Origin: Paramarasmius palmivorus
Taxonomy: Eukaryota; Basidiomycota; Agaricomycetes; Agaricales; Marasmiaceae
Length of the DNA: 64,000 nucleotides
Direction: 5' to 3'
NCBI GenBank assembly: GCA_037176845.1
Contig: JAYKXP010000096.1
Location: 124,001 to 188,000 of the forward strand
A program made the translations under genes and the position numbers. The notes under the pieces are model-generated. The model ran no database searches and was not told where the DNA came from. It saw only the letters and a list, made by a program, of their open reading frames with translations. Each line of letters begins with the position of its first letter. Position 1 is the stretch's first letter. Shown one piece after another: positions 47,637 through 60,508 of the stretch.

Positions 47637-48112
47637 CGCTGTCGGGAGTAGAGGTAGAAAGCTGCTTTGTAATATATCACGTGATTGGTTGATTTCGCAT
47701 TTCGTGGAACGAGGCACTTTATATCTCTCTTTCATATCGAAGAATACCATTCGCCTCTTAGCAACTATAACCTCAATGTTTTCGAATACCCGCTGTCGCT
47801 GCGTCATACTGACGCTCATAGGTGCGTTTTCCCTCTGCTCAATAGCTTCCACCAGCTGATTGTTTGATCCTAGTATCTATTCTCCTTTTTTCCTGGCGCG
47901 CCGCGTCCCTCATTGGATCAAGGACTCCCAACCCCAGTCATGTTTCGCCGGTTCAAGGTCGAGATGATCCCCTTGAACAGTCACCGTGTCATGCTGTCTT
48001 CGGACAGAGTTCAGTATTCAGTTACGCTCCCCCGAAGTGTTTTGTGCAGTACACAATCGAACCTGTACCTCTGTTACAAAAAAACATTCAGTTTTTTCAA
48101 CTTCCTGCGTAT
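47637..48112. other. Spacer/possible 5' region between E2 and Helitron 2
   Basis: The Helitron 2 frame opens at 47864 (TTG) and the first in-frame ATG is 48113. The stretch may be leader or contain an intron. Length parallels the E1-Helitron 1 spacer. Confidence 0.45.
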
Positions 48113-51100
48113 ATGCCCGGCCGATACCTTTCTTTTATCATGGATCAGTATTCGAATACATACTTTCCAACTTCCTCGATAATACGACAGTGTCCTGTGG
48201 GGGTGTCCGGTCGCGGGGAAACACTATTCGACTGGTGCGTATTAGATCTGGAAACCAGACAGGGTCAAACTTTTACACTGGAATCGTCGCCGCCAGCCGA
48301 ATGTTGCCAATCGAACCCGGGGACTCCAAAATGGACTCTATTCCGCGTTGACTGCCTTGGATTGCTCGTGGATACCCTTCATAGCAGCAGCCATCGGCTA
48401 CCATTTGCCGGCAATCGGTCTCGGAACGACGAGCCACACTCTGTATCGTACATGTTCTTTTCTTTGTCATGCCTCGGTATCGGTGTATACAGTGCCGATT
48501 TCACAGTTTCTTTGGTTCACAAAGTTTTTCTTCGGCTTTTGCGCAATCTTGTTTTCAAACATGACTTCGTAGTATTGATCCGTGGAACAATGAGTATCGT
48601 CGGGCGCCGTGGGACCCAGTGGCTCTTCATGCGAGCGTGTGTACGAATTTCTTACAGTCTTCGGTTCTACAAGGAGGCCATAATCCGTAAAACAAGCATT
48701 GTTGCCTTTTATCGGAGTATTTCTCAGCTCCTCAGTGTTGCTCGTCATCTACTGTTCCCCAGCGTATATCAGCGCGGCTTTTCCGAAGTTGGATCTGAGT
48801 CTACCTTGCGTTTCAATGGACCTCCTAATCGCGTAGGAGGGGGTCATAAAAAAACAGTAACTTGGTCTCTTATTAGTCAATATCACTTGCCTTCCCAAAA
48901 GACAGGTTCTTGGACAGAACAGACCATGTTTGCTTTCCGAGATCACACTAGCTATAGCAAAGCAGTCGCCTATGATCTTGAATGCCATGCACTTCTGGAT
49001 TTGTCCCCGATGACACTTGTCGAGTACGTGGGAGTGACTGATGCGCGTAAGATCTGTAATATTCATGGTGCCCCTCGACCATGGCGGATGACACTTCCTC
49101 AGATCAATGAGTACTTGGCTTCACATGAATGTCGACTTTGTAAGTTCAATATCACTGTGATGGAAGTGTATACCCCCCCTAAACCTCGTCAAAAACAATC
49201 TAGAATACCAGAAAAGGTCCACAGCAACTTTATTGTTGAAGATATGTTACTGAAAGGCTCGACTGACCTTGCAAGCTTCCCTCCGGCCCCTTTGGATCAG
49301 TGTTTAAGTGAATCCATTATAAAGTCTGCTTGTACAAAGCTAGCACCAGCTGCCTTTGAAGAAGCAGGTTGTGCAGTATGTGGTCAACTTACCTGTAAGC
49401 CAGAATTAAGTCCTCTTCGTGCTGTAAAAGGCCTGTTACGTATTCTAGAGGTACCAGGTGTTACACGGGTTGAAAGGAAACATGCTACTCAACCAATTTG
49501 TGAATTGAATGGTCCTGTATTGGATGGGTCCTGTACATACATTTGCAAGACATGTAGAACTAGTATAATGAAGGGTACTGTCCCGAAGGTCAGTTTGGCC
49601 AGTGGTCTTTGGATGGGCAATGTACCAATTGAGTTGCAAAGACTTGGTTATGTTGAGAAACTGCTTGTTGCACGAGTGAGACATACAGCAGTGTTTGCAC
49701 GAATTGCTACTGGTGGCAGAAAGATGAAAGCAAATGCAATGGCATTTGAAGTACCTCTTCCAAAGGTATACTCACTTCTGCCCCCACCGAAATCTGACAT
49801 TGATGAAATTCTAGCAATACTCTTTACAGGCCCCGCTCAGCCTTCAGTGGACGACTATCGAAGGACACCCTTCTTGGTAAGGCGCAATGTGGTTAAAGAA
49901 GCGTTAGATTGGTTGATTCTAAATCATGTTGATTATGCAGATGTGAGGGTGTCTATGGAGAACCTTGCACAGTATGATGAATCGGTACCTCCATGTGCAG
50001 TGATTTGGAGAGAAGCTGAGACAAACAAAACAGTAGAGGCTGAGGCTGTACACGACAATAACGATGAAGATGGAACAGAACAGGGAGACTGTTTATTTAC
50101 AGTACATGGATTGACTTCAGATCAGCTGGTTGGTAAAACTCTTAGTGAAATAACAGGACTAGCAATGCAATACTTTACTAATGGGGGGAAAGTGCTCACT
50201 ATTGGGAGAAGTGAAACTGCAGAGTCAATTTGGAAAAATCCAACTTTATATCCAAGAATGTTTCCATGGCTTTTCCCATATGGATTAGGTGGCATGGACA
50301 GTTCATCAATGAGTGATGCAACCCATAAGAAATTTCTTCTTATGTATCATGACAAGCGCTTTCAAGTTGATGAAAATTTTCCGATTGTGGCTTTTAGTCA
50401 TGAACAAGTCAAGTCAGCCACACAGGCTGGCTGGCTCCTCGCAGATAAAGCTTCCTTTACTGATATCTCAAATCGCATTCTTAATCTTGATCAAGATGTA
50501 TTGAAAGATATATCAGTAAGGATGAGCAATGGACTAAAGGTAATTCCCTCCACACCAGAAGAGATTGCATGCTTTAAGACAATCTCTGATCTTGATCGAG
50601 TTGCTGGAAAAGTTTCAGGCTCCACTACCACAAAGAAGTATATGCGCAATGAAGTTTGGTCACTGATAACGCATAAAGGTGCACCCTCATGGTATATAAC
50701 TATTTCTCCAGCTGAACGACATCCTTTGTGTTTGTATTATGCTGATTCTGATCATACCTTTCACCCTGAGATAAAGGACTACAAGGAGCAGTTTCATCTT
50801 ATATGTCATAATCCTGTAGCATCAGCAAGGTTCTTCAACTATCTAGTGCAAGTTTTGCTTGAAGATATTCTTGGTTGTGGATCCACTAATCGTGGTCTAT
50901 ATGGTGAGCACAATGCTCATTATGGTGTAGTTGAACAACAAGGAAGGCTTACTCTCCATCTTCATCTTTTGCTTTGGATTAAGAATGCCCTTAATCCTCA
51001 GCAAGTGCGTGATCGTCTCTTAGCAGGTGGGAGAGAGTTTGAAAGGAAATTGATTGAGTATCTTGATAGTGTTGTTGCTGGACAGTTTCTTGGTAGTACT

Positions 51101-54100
51101 TTTGATGAAATTAACGAGGTTGTTACTGAGCTAAAGGATGAACCTTCATATCATGACCCTACTCAATCTCTACCAGAAGCCCCTCCTTCTAAATGTGCTG
51201 ACCATGAATCAAAGGCCGAAACAGATCAATGTAATGGATGTAAAGAGCACAGTAAATGGAGGAACAGCTATAAAAGAACAGTCAATGACTTAATCTTGAA
51301 GGTGAATTATCATGATTGTCGTCGCAACCTAAATAAGGATGGTACAGTAAAGAAAAGACACTTGTATAAGGGATGTCTAGACAATAAATGGGGAAAGTGT
51401 CGAGCTCGATTTCCAAGACCACTGGAAAAAGAAACCCGAGTTGATCCTGATACAGGTGCTGTTATCATGCGTAAAGATGAAGCTTGGTTTAATACCTTTT
51501 CTTATCCACTTACCTACCTGCTTCGTTGCAATACCGATGTCACGTACCTTGGATCAGGTACAGCAATCAAGTCAGTTGTGTTATATGTAACCGATTATAT
51601 TACGAAAGCTTCATTGAAAACCCATGTAGTATTTGATGCAATTCTCTCAGTGTTTTCAAAGAATGGAACTGTTGTTAATGGCACAGCAAGCAGTGAGGAG
51701 AAAGCTAGACAACTCATGACTAAGGTTGTAAATTTACTATCAACTAAAATGGAATTTGGTGCTCCTCTTATATGCTCATACCTGCTCGGATTTCCTGACC
51801 ACTATACTGACCATTACTTCAAGCCCTTTTACTGGCAGCAGTTTGTAGCTCGAGTGCAAGCTGATAGCCAAGAGAAAACTGAATTACATGCCAAAGAAAA
51901 AGTGGCTCTTCTAAAGCGTGGTGATCGTATAATTGGTCTGTCACCTGTGGTCGATTACACCGATCGACCCACTGAAACAGTTTCACTTTGCTTATATGAT
52001 TGGATCAGAATAGCTCACCGTGTGTCATTAAAACTGGTTAAGCGACGATCAAAATCAGATGATGATGCTCTCCCAGGCAATGTTACCCAAAGTAAAGCAA
52101 CATCTACCACAAAAAGCATGCCACCACCTAAGAAGGCACTCCCTGCAAACTGTCTCTACTTCCTCCCTTCACATGACTTAGCTAGTACTCATGTTGCTAG
52201 GCTTCAGAAAGATAGTGAAAAAGTAGTAGTCAATTTCTTAGGTGCTAACTTGCCTAGACGAGATAGAGGAGACTACGATTATTACTGTTGTGTAATGCTG
52301 ACTTTATTTAAGCCTTGGAGAAATGGAAATGACTTGAAGGCAGCTGGTCAAAGCTGGGCTGATGCGTTTCAGGAATACAGTTTTACAAATAGCCAAAAAC
52401 AATTAATGAACAATCTGATGATTCGATATGAATGCCTAGATGCAAGAGATGACTACCATGCACAGATGAAGAAAGCCACTGCTTTACATAGTAGCTGGGA
52501 TCCATTGATGGAGAACGTAGAGTCTGATGATGAGTTTCCTGAGTATGATGAGTCTTCGCCTGAAGAGTTGATACGAGGCATAGAGGGCATAGATTCAAAT
52601 GACTTTGAAACACCTGCTTTATTGATGCAACATACAAAAGGTTATCGAAAGAGGCTGGCTCAGAAAATGGTGATACGCTCACTGCTAGAGAATTGCAAAT
52701 GGTCTGATGTTAAACATCAGACATCTGTGGTTGTTAACCGTGTATTCAATACAATACCCTCTTTGCCCTGTGATCACTGGAAAGGTCTTCTAATGTCTAA
52801 GCGAAAGGAGGTGCTAGAAAGCAGAGCTGGTAATGTCCCAAGTCATGTACGTGAACAGTTCATTCAAGCAAGAAACACAAAACGTTCACTATCAGCTGTT
52901 GACACAGATGCTCTAATAGTAGACAGGGCCTATCTTGAGCGTAAATACAGGCCAGCTAATCTAGAGGATGTCATAAACAACATCAGTAAGAAGTATTGTT
53001 TGAATGACGAACAGCTACGAGCTTTCCGCATTATAACAAACCATGCCTCAGCTCAATTTAAAGATCAGCTAAAGATGTATATTGGTGGAATGGGAGGTAC
53101 TGGTAAATCGACTGTATTAAAAGCTCTAATAACCTTCTTTAGTCAGCGCAATGAAAGCTATCGACTCTTGGTAGTGGCACCAACTGGTAGTGCTGCTGCT
53201 CTACTTGGGGGGTCAACATATCACTCTGCTTTTGGTATTAATGACTATTCTGGATCAAGTAATCTTCCTTTAGTACGAGAACGGTTGATGGGTGTCCAGT
53301 ATGTATTTTTCGATGAGGTTTCAATGTTATCTTCATGGGAAATGTATCGTATTAGCAGACAGCTCTGCTTGTGCATGTTAGATGATGAGTCACCATTCGG
53401 TGGAGTGAATATGATATTTGCTGGTGATTTTGCTCAATTGCCTCCACCAATGGGAGGCGAAAACATCTCCTTGTATGGCCATCGCATTGGTGCTTTCCGC
53501 AGCACAGTGCGCCAGCAAGAAGAAGCTATTGGCAAGTCCCTATGGCATTATGTTACAACAGTTGTAATACTTCGTCAAAATATGAGACAAAAATCCCAGA
53601 CAGAGGATGACTCAAAATTCCGTACTGCACTAGAAAACATGCGATATCGTAACTGCACTCCATCTGATATTGCTTTCTTATCTACACTAGTCACATCTAA
53701 TATACCAGGAATGGCTAACATCAGTGATGATCAGTTCCGGGACGTCGCAATCATCACAGCTTATAATGCTCAAAAAGATGAGATCAATAACATAGGTTGT
53801 AGTAGGTTTGCCTCTGAGCACGGTGAAGTCCTTCATCATTTTTATAGTGAAGACATCATCAAACCAATTGATAGAGTTGCTCGAGGTAAATCATCTGACA
53901 CAAACAATATCAATCTAAAGGCAATTACACCAGCGTGGCAAGAATATCTATGGACACTTGATCCTAGCTCATCGGACACTTTAGTACCTGCAAAGGTTAG
54001 TTTCTGTAAAGGGATGCCTGTCATCATTCGTAAAAACCTGGCAACAGAGCTCAATGTCACTCGAGGACAGGAAGGAGTAGTTTATGGCTGGATCAGTAAA

Positions 54101-55870
54101 GGTCCACCTGGAAGACAGCGGCTTGATACCTTATTCGTACAGCTAACCAAGCCTCCTTCAGATATTCAGATTGGAGATCTACCACTGAATGTAGTACCTA
54201 TTACACCTACATCAGACTATGCTACAATCAAAATGCCTTTTGGGCAAGGGAAAACATTAAAAGTTTTCCGCACTCAAATTGATGTGGCACCATGCTTTGC
54301 TATGACAGACTTTTCATCCCAAGGAAAAACCCGCGAAAAGAATCCTGTCCACTTAAACAACTGCCGAGATTTTCACGGCTACTATACTGCTTTATCTCGG
54401 AGCTCAACTGCAAAGGGAACAGTCATCCTACAGAGCTTTGATCCAAACCAGATTACTGGTGGCCTAAAAGGATCTTCTCTTCGCAGAGAGTACCGTGAAC
54501 TTGAGCTTCTTGATGACATCACCAAACACAGATATGAAGGATCACTACCGCTCAGTGTAGTCGGGTCAAGTCGATACGAGTTGATCCAGTCGTATCGCAA
54601 GGTTAAGGGCAACAACTACAATCCCTCGACAGTGTATCCTTCCTTGAGATGGTCAGATGTCGACCCGTTGGAAGAGATTGATATTGAGGACATTCAGTGG
54701 CACATAGTGTCTGATGCAATTTCAAAAGAAAAGATGGCAGAAGCAAAGAGGCTGGCAAATTCTATACGACCTGAATACTTTCCTGTCGTCAGCACCAAAG
54801 CCAAGCCTGCGCGGGTACAAACTGACAACTCTTGCCAGTCGACTGCAGCTCACACAGTCACGCCTACCAGCAAGAACCTCGATGGCGCCAGAAGTAAATA
54901 CAAAGCGTTGTCCGTTACGAAGGGGTCGAAGCCTTTGCGAGGGAACAAGCGCATTATATCAGATTCGGCCGAAAAAGGTCCAACTGATGCGCCAAAACGT
55001 CTACGAACTAATGACCTTTCACTTGCTACATCCTCCTTCATGAAGGATCTAGCTGCTCCCGTATGGAGCAATAACAGTTGTGCATATGATGCCTTGATTG
55101 ACATGCTCTGGCCAATCTGGGCTGATGATACCGCACTGCTTCATCATCACGTAGCATGTACTAAAAACTCGGCGCTACAGTATTTGATTTCATTGTTCGC
55201 CAGTGCCAACCAACGCCGAACGACCATTGTTGAAGTCCGAGATACCTTCCGATTGTACCTTACGACGAAGCACCCTGCTTTGTTTGTCGTAGGCACATTC
55301 ACCTCTATTTGGGAGCTTATTGACAGTACATTAGCTTTCACGGACATTTCGAGTACAGCATGCTCGCGATGCGGGTCAGCGTTAGATGAAGGACGATCGA
55401 CTTCAAGCAGTCCAATACTCAGTCAGCCCAACAATTACTTTCCTTCGGTTCAGTCCCTAGTACAGAGATACGAGGGAGATCGAGTCACCAGCAGACTTCC
55501 CGTTTGTTCGTCTTGTGCAGCCGGTTTGTCCCGGGATGAGATGCTTGAGATGTTACCTTCTTTGACTGTCTATGAAATACGGGAAGCAGGCGATCCTAGG
55601 AGGACCCCGTACATTGACATCTCGGTTCAGGTAGAAGTAGGAAACCATAACATCAGTTATAGGTTAGCCGGTGTGATTTACTTCAACGGTACCCACTTCA
55701 TAGCCCGAGTGGTCGACCGAGACGGTCGTGTATGGTTCCATGATGGTCTAAATCCCCAGATGAATCAACGCAGCAAGTACGTTTTCAACAGAAACATCAG
55801 GACTGCGAATCTAGATTTGACCAAGTGTAGGGGATACAATGCGTGCTATGCATTCTATGTACGAACATAA
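48113..55870 (+). mobile_element. Helitron 2 RepHel protein (HUH endonuclease, PIF1 helicase, USP-like C-terminus)
   Basis: One uninterrupted frame (open from 47864, first ATG 48113), about 2,585 codons from the ATG. Same order as Helitron 1: CRLCKFN Cys pair; DUF6570-like region starting EEAGCAVCGQLTC near 49360; Helitron-like N with WSLITHKGAPSWYIT near 50660; HUH motif LHLHLLLW near 50954; YVTDYITK near 51585; Walker A GGMGGTGKST near 53082; Walker B FFDEVSML near 53305; PIF1 end motifs; then USP-like NNSCAYDALIDML near 55068, Cys pairs CSRCG and CSSCA near 55362 and 55510, and NGTHFIARVVD near 55684 with WFHDG near 55735. Clearly homologous to Helitron 1 from the first Cys pair to the end but with heavy synonymous divergence, so the two are old paralogues, not a recent duplicate. 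Terminal sequences not identified. Confidence 0.9.
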
Positions 55871-56180
55871 GCACCCAAAGGGGCGTTGGGAGGGCTTATT
55901 TTACCTGTACTTTCATCCCCCACGCCCATCCATAGTACAAGTGTTCTGGTTAGTCGCCTTGGCGTCACTCGCGAGCTGCCAGCTTGATAGTATTCTGCGT
56001 AACGGCCTGTCTGTGTTGACCGTCCGAGACATGATGTGGACCTCTAAAATCGGCGCTCCTTTTACTATAGTAGGCGGCCACTGTACTGTGGAGTCCAGAC
56101 AAACGCAATACTGGATTCTAATCAGCCACGATGGATGCAACAATGTGTAGGACGATAAACTTGAATTCTACCGATAAAAT

Positions 56181-57097
56181 CTAGCTAGCTCCTCCAAAGC
56201 CTCCATTGAAGTCATCTTTAAGTAAGCCTAGAGAGGAATACTGTCGCTCGGTCAGCAAATAGTCCTCGAGTGTGAGCATTGTCTTTTACTCACGAGTATT
56301 GGCCGCAATCTGGAGGTCTGTTCCAACCAAAGGATCAATTTCTAGGAGGTTTGCCACCACCGTATACATCCAATTCAGAGTAATCGTGTTATAATTAACA
56401 AGGTCCGACGGGGGTCGAGCAGATGCTTGGTCTGCCGGGGTAATAGCTGCAAGGAGCCTAACGACCTCTCCAGCCCAGAGGCTAGAATCATGAACTCCAG
56501 AGAAGTCCTGTTCGTCGGCGCTCTCCCCATCTGGACATTCGATAGCGCGTGCGTCGTCCTCTTCAATGTATGGCAGCGTTTCTCGCATCGAGCGACCAAG
56601 AAGGGCAACGTTGGATCTAAAGCGGGTGGTCAAAAGCTTCTCTCCAGGCTCTTGCCTCTGGACGTGGATAGGATAGTCCTGTGTACGGGTAAAGTCAATG
56701 TTTAGTCCAGGCATATGAAGATCTGATAACGCACTGCTATGTTCCTGAGCATCATCAATTCCAGTGCATGAAGTCCAAGTGACTGAGGGCGACTAATGGT
56801 ACCAATTAGCCCATTGCTGGTGCGAGGAAATTTGTCCACCAGTCGATTGAAAAACTCCTGATGACAAGGTAAAAGCACATCGAAAACTCTGAAATCGGAA
56901 TCAGAACGAACGATCTCAGACATTAGAAGCGACGAGGGTACTCACGTCTCATGAAAGCTGATACTCTCCCTATAAAAGTCGATCTGAAAGACCTTCTCGG
57001 CTGCTAGAGTGTATCCATCTTCCCGGAGCGAGTGAATGCAAGCGAATAGCTTTCGTTGGCGTACATGATCCGACAGTAGCCAATCGAACAGTACCAC
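56181..57097 (-). CDS. Orphan family C protein, copy C2
   Basis: Exons from 57097 down: VVLFDWLLSDHVRQRKLFAC, a stretch ending FYRESISFHE; then VFDVLLPCHQEFFNRLVDKF to MLRNIA; then DYPIHVQRQEPGEK to AANT; then a short last exon ending GGFGGAS with TAG at 56181-56183. Introns GT-AG; the RNIA|DYP junction matches C1. Opposite strand to Helitron 2 and A2, sitting between them. The true first exon was not identified. The first exon's 'LREDGYTLAAEKVFQIDFYRE' style is helical; no known domain recognised. Confidence 0.7.
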
Positions 57098-57398
57098 CTG
57101 CAGAGGAACGGGGCATCCGAAAGAAAAAGCCGAAGACTTATACAGAACACAAGAGAACTAACAGGGGAGTGTGAGAAATTTGGACGCCAGGCCAGCCCAC
57201 GTGTTCTGCCTTTTCCGTCTTTGCAACGTTTGTCCTAGAGACCTATGTTCACCCATCCTACTTTACCCATCTTCTGTCCTGCAGTCGTCAAACATTATGC
57301 CTGCTAATAGCCTCACGATGCGACGTCTCCTTCCGACTTTATCTCTCTAGTCGGAATTCCTTTTCACCGGCTGACCGCCTACTCAACCAACACTCATC

Positions 57399-58175
57399 AT
57401 GGCCCTCTTCCCGACTCGAAGGAGATACGGATCCATTAGACAACCGACAAGGTATGTATAATGCTTCAATCTAATAATTGGAACAACCCACTCAAATCTC
57501 TTGATGCTTAGAAAGGTTCTTACGGTCTTTCAACGAACGCTTTGTATTACCCTCAACATGCTCAACCTTCGTCTCTCGGAAAGATTGGACGACATCCTCG
57601 GCCATGCTCACGTAGGGAGCCTGTACGGTAAGTGGTGCTCCTTTACCAGGACTATCGTCGTCTAACTCTTTGTATTCTTCGACGACAGCCCAGCTTATAC
57701 TGGATCATCTACAACAGTGCTCGTATGCAACGAATGTGCTCATGTCGCAAATTCGCCTTTCCTTCCTTGGCATCACTCTGGTCCGTACCTCTCTACGAAA
57801 TACTCGCCGTCCTATTCAATACGCATACGTTACCCTTCTGCTCGTTTCGACTCAGACACGATAAAATCGGGTCTCTCTGGGCGTACACAAGGCGTGTGAT
57901 CCTCACCTTTCGAGAACTTTGCCGGATCCATCAAAAATCGACTCAGCGTGGCGTTGAGGCACGACCTCGAGGGTCCACTGGCGCACGAAAAGTAGGCTCA
58001 ATCTCTGTTTCCCTTTCCAGTTCTCGCTGACCACTTTTCGCTTTTTTCCTAGGCATTCATATGCCCATTTCTCTCGACGCTCACGCACGTATACTGTCAC
58101 GCGCGTACCCTGCACTGAGTCAAAAGACTGCTTGCAAAAAGCCTCTTTGACGTACGCTGATCCGGACACACTTTG
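57399..58175 (+). CDS. Doubtful small multi-exon gene (gene K)
   Basis: ATG at 57399 gives MALFPTRRRYGSIRQPTR, a GTATGT...TAG intron, KVLTVFQRTLCITLNMLNLR, and a GTAAGT...CAG intron. Later pieces (VCNECAHVANSPFLPW; NFAGSIKNRLSVALRHDLEG; then after a GTAGGC...TAG intron HSYAHFSRRSRTYTVTRVPC to a stop at 58173) look coding but the joins are uncertain. The Cys pair resembles that of the B proteins, so it might be a decayed B copy. An opposing minus-strand frame (57903-58190) is the alternative. Confidence 0.3.
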
Positions 58176-58356
58176 AATCGCCGATGTCATTGTGTTACGG
58201 AAAGGTCAGTGTGCTTGCTGCTGCATCGATTGAGTGGCTGAATCGCCTCGCCCTTAGTCGCCGTTGGTCTCACAGCAACGAACTTTAGCACTATGCCATC
58301 CTTGGTCGTCCTTGAGTCAGCTCAGGCTTCCGTGTATTTAAAGTTTCTTGAACCAA

Positions 58357-60087
58357 ATGGACCCTCTTCGCTTCTTCCTTCTTGCCTCTCATCACCTTCA
58401 AATGACCGACGCTTGGTATCCCAACCTGTAAGTAGTTCTAGTCTATACTTGCTTGGATGGTCCTCACATGGCCTTTTAGGGGGGAATTGGCTTTCAGTCA
58501 CCTCCTCAGTCCCACAGCGCAGTGGGCGCTGTACGCGAACGATCCCAGTGAACGCGACAGGGTCGTCACGCAAGATCGAATTCAGAACGTCGAGAGCATC
58601 TTCCTAGATGTGTTCACTCCCGACCAATACATCGCCTTCCGTCAAATCCAAGCTGAATCGGACGCATTGGTGGTTGGCGCAAGTGCGTTGGGTTGCGCTG
58701 TCGTTCCGGATCCCAATGCTCCTGTCCAGGTGGCCGTCGGCATGGCACATATCCGGCGATTATTGCGGTTCTGTCTAGACGCAAACCTCACTTTCCATTC
58801 CAACCTTCCCGAAGAAATGAGACACGGAGATCCCAAAAAGACGGTATGGCTCGACCTCCAGTACTCCAACACCGGGCACGCGAACAAGACCCCGTACACT
58901 CCCACCGTTGATGACGATCGCTGGCTCGCTAATGTCTTCCGCTTCGAGACCGAGAAAGGGAAGTCGGTAGAGATCATGCTATCCAATGGAAGTTCAATGG
59001 ACGTGGTACTAGGGATGCAATCCAGTAAGCATCTTTTATACACTTCGGCGGTGCCTTGTTTAAACTGTTTCTAGCGTTACACTTGACCATCGTCACCGCT
59101 CGAGACATCCTGATGGCATACCCGAAGACAACTCTCGACCTGGGTTATTCCCTCGACGCCAGGCTGCCGCATGGTGCTAGCGTGAGGAGTACCGACCCCA
59201 GTCTTCCAAACTGGGATATGGTAACCAATCCGCACCTGAACGGATACGATGTAGTCGCTCCTCGTACCGAGCTGACGCTCTTGCCTAGATATTTCGGGGA
59301 CAGGCTTACTCTCAGGATTCCTCTGACGGTCATAGACCTACCTTCGGACCCCTCCCTTCCTGGGAGTAGAGAGTCCATCGCTTTACACTCCTGGCAGCTT
59401 CGGTTTGGGCCGGATAACGATATCACCTTCGAGTCGTCGCAGCTAGTGCATCCCTCTGTCTGGCGCAGCGTCAGGCTCTGTCCAACGGTTCACTCGGAAC
59501 TATCGAAAAAGCTCGCATCGTGGGGCGACGTCTCCCAAGGGTCGGTTTCGCTTGGAGAAGACGATCTGCTGTCGATCCTACATACCATCTACGTGGAACT
59601 GGCGTCCTCCTCCTCGACCTATGTTAGTATTATCCGAAACATACGCTTGCACATGGCTACTTGGGCTAATGGGGTAAGTACTCTGCCTGTCGACCAGGTG
59701 CCAAAGCCTGGAGTCTCCTACGTGGTGTTCCGAATCCTGAGCAATCTTCAAGCCAGCTTTGAAGACAGGGTCGCGGTAAGCATGTCTTTCTTTTCTTCCC
59801 GAGATATTCGTGGTCATCTAAATTCGCGCTCAAGGTCGATTTCTTGTGCGTGCCGCCCCGAAACAATCGTCCGGTGCTGTCTAAAATCGACGTCATCGTG
59901 CTCGACAAAGACGAACCCACTCGAATCGACGGTTCGACTGAAGTATATTCAGGAATGAACAAGATACACCTTTTGGTTGTCGTGAGTACGTGACATATGT
60001 TGGTCTTTCTTTTTCTGCTCGATCTCACAATGGACTTAGGAACTTTGGATGGCACTTCTCCGTCCAGAGTGGAGCTCTAATCGGTAG
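58357..60087 (+). CDS. Orphan family A protein, copy A2
   Basis: Exons 58357-58427 (or from the inner ATG at 58402), 58480-59024, 59075-59775, 59835-59981, 60040-60087. The first three introns match A1 in position and phase. Landmarks: TPDQYIAFRQIQAESDALVV, VGASALG, FRFETEKGKSVEIMLSNGSS, STLHLTIVTARDILMAYPKT, ALHSWQL, LPVDQVPKPGVSYVVF. The acidic pair expected of the nucleotidyltransferase-like fold is absent (PVQVAVGM), so a catalytic role is doubtful. Followed by B2 after about 420 bp, as A1 is by B1. Confidence 0.75.
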
Positions 60088-60508
60088 ACATCACCCAACA
60101 ATATTCATCTAGTAGTACCGTTTGTATGTTCGCAGCATGTGTCTAAACGTGGCTCAGTTCGAGTCTATGAATTCTAGCGTATGCCGGTTAATCAGGCGAA
60201 CTACACAATGCACAGCTCTCTGCTTATTCACCTCCCGCCTAGATACCGAACAATTATTCTTCGTGAACGACTTGCCACCATCCAATCCATGTGCTCCTCT
60301 CAGGCACAACCCTTTCGTCGGCTGCCCTACAGTGAAAAAGCGTACCTGATCCTCGTTCCGCTTTTTGCAGGTGGACTTCATGTGGAGTGGCGGCTGTTAA
60401 CCACTCGTTCGCCTTGAGTCTGTACAAATATTACGCGTAAGCATTCTTTCCTTTGCTTCATATAAAAGACTACTCACCGACCAGTCTTCCTCCAGTATCC
60501 TTCGTACT
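60088..60508. promoter_or_regulatory. Spacer with B2 promoter
   Basis: TATAAAAG at 60461-60468 lies about 40 bp before the B2 ATG and is a good TATA box. The rest shows nothing. Confidence 0.5.

Noticed and set aside
55871..56180. Search for a Helitron 3' hairpin and CTRR end after Helitron 2
   Set aside because: CTAGCTAG at 56181 is part of the C2 stop region and no hairpin precedes it; no terminus can be called.
59680..59705. GTAAGT...CCAG inside A2 exon 3 as an intron
   Set aside because: It would be about 24 nt, too short to splice, and the residues across it align with A1 (LPVDQVP against LSVDQLP).
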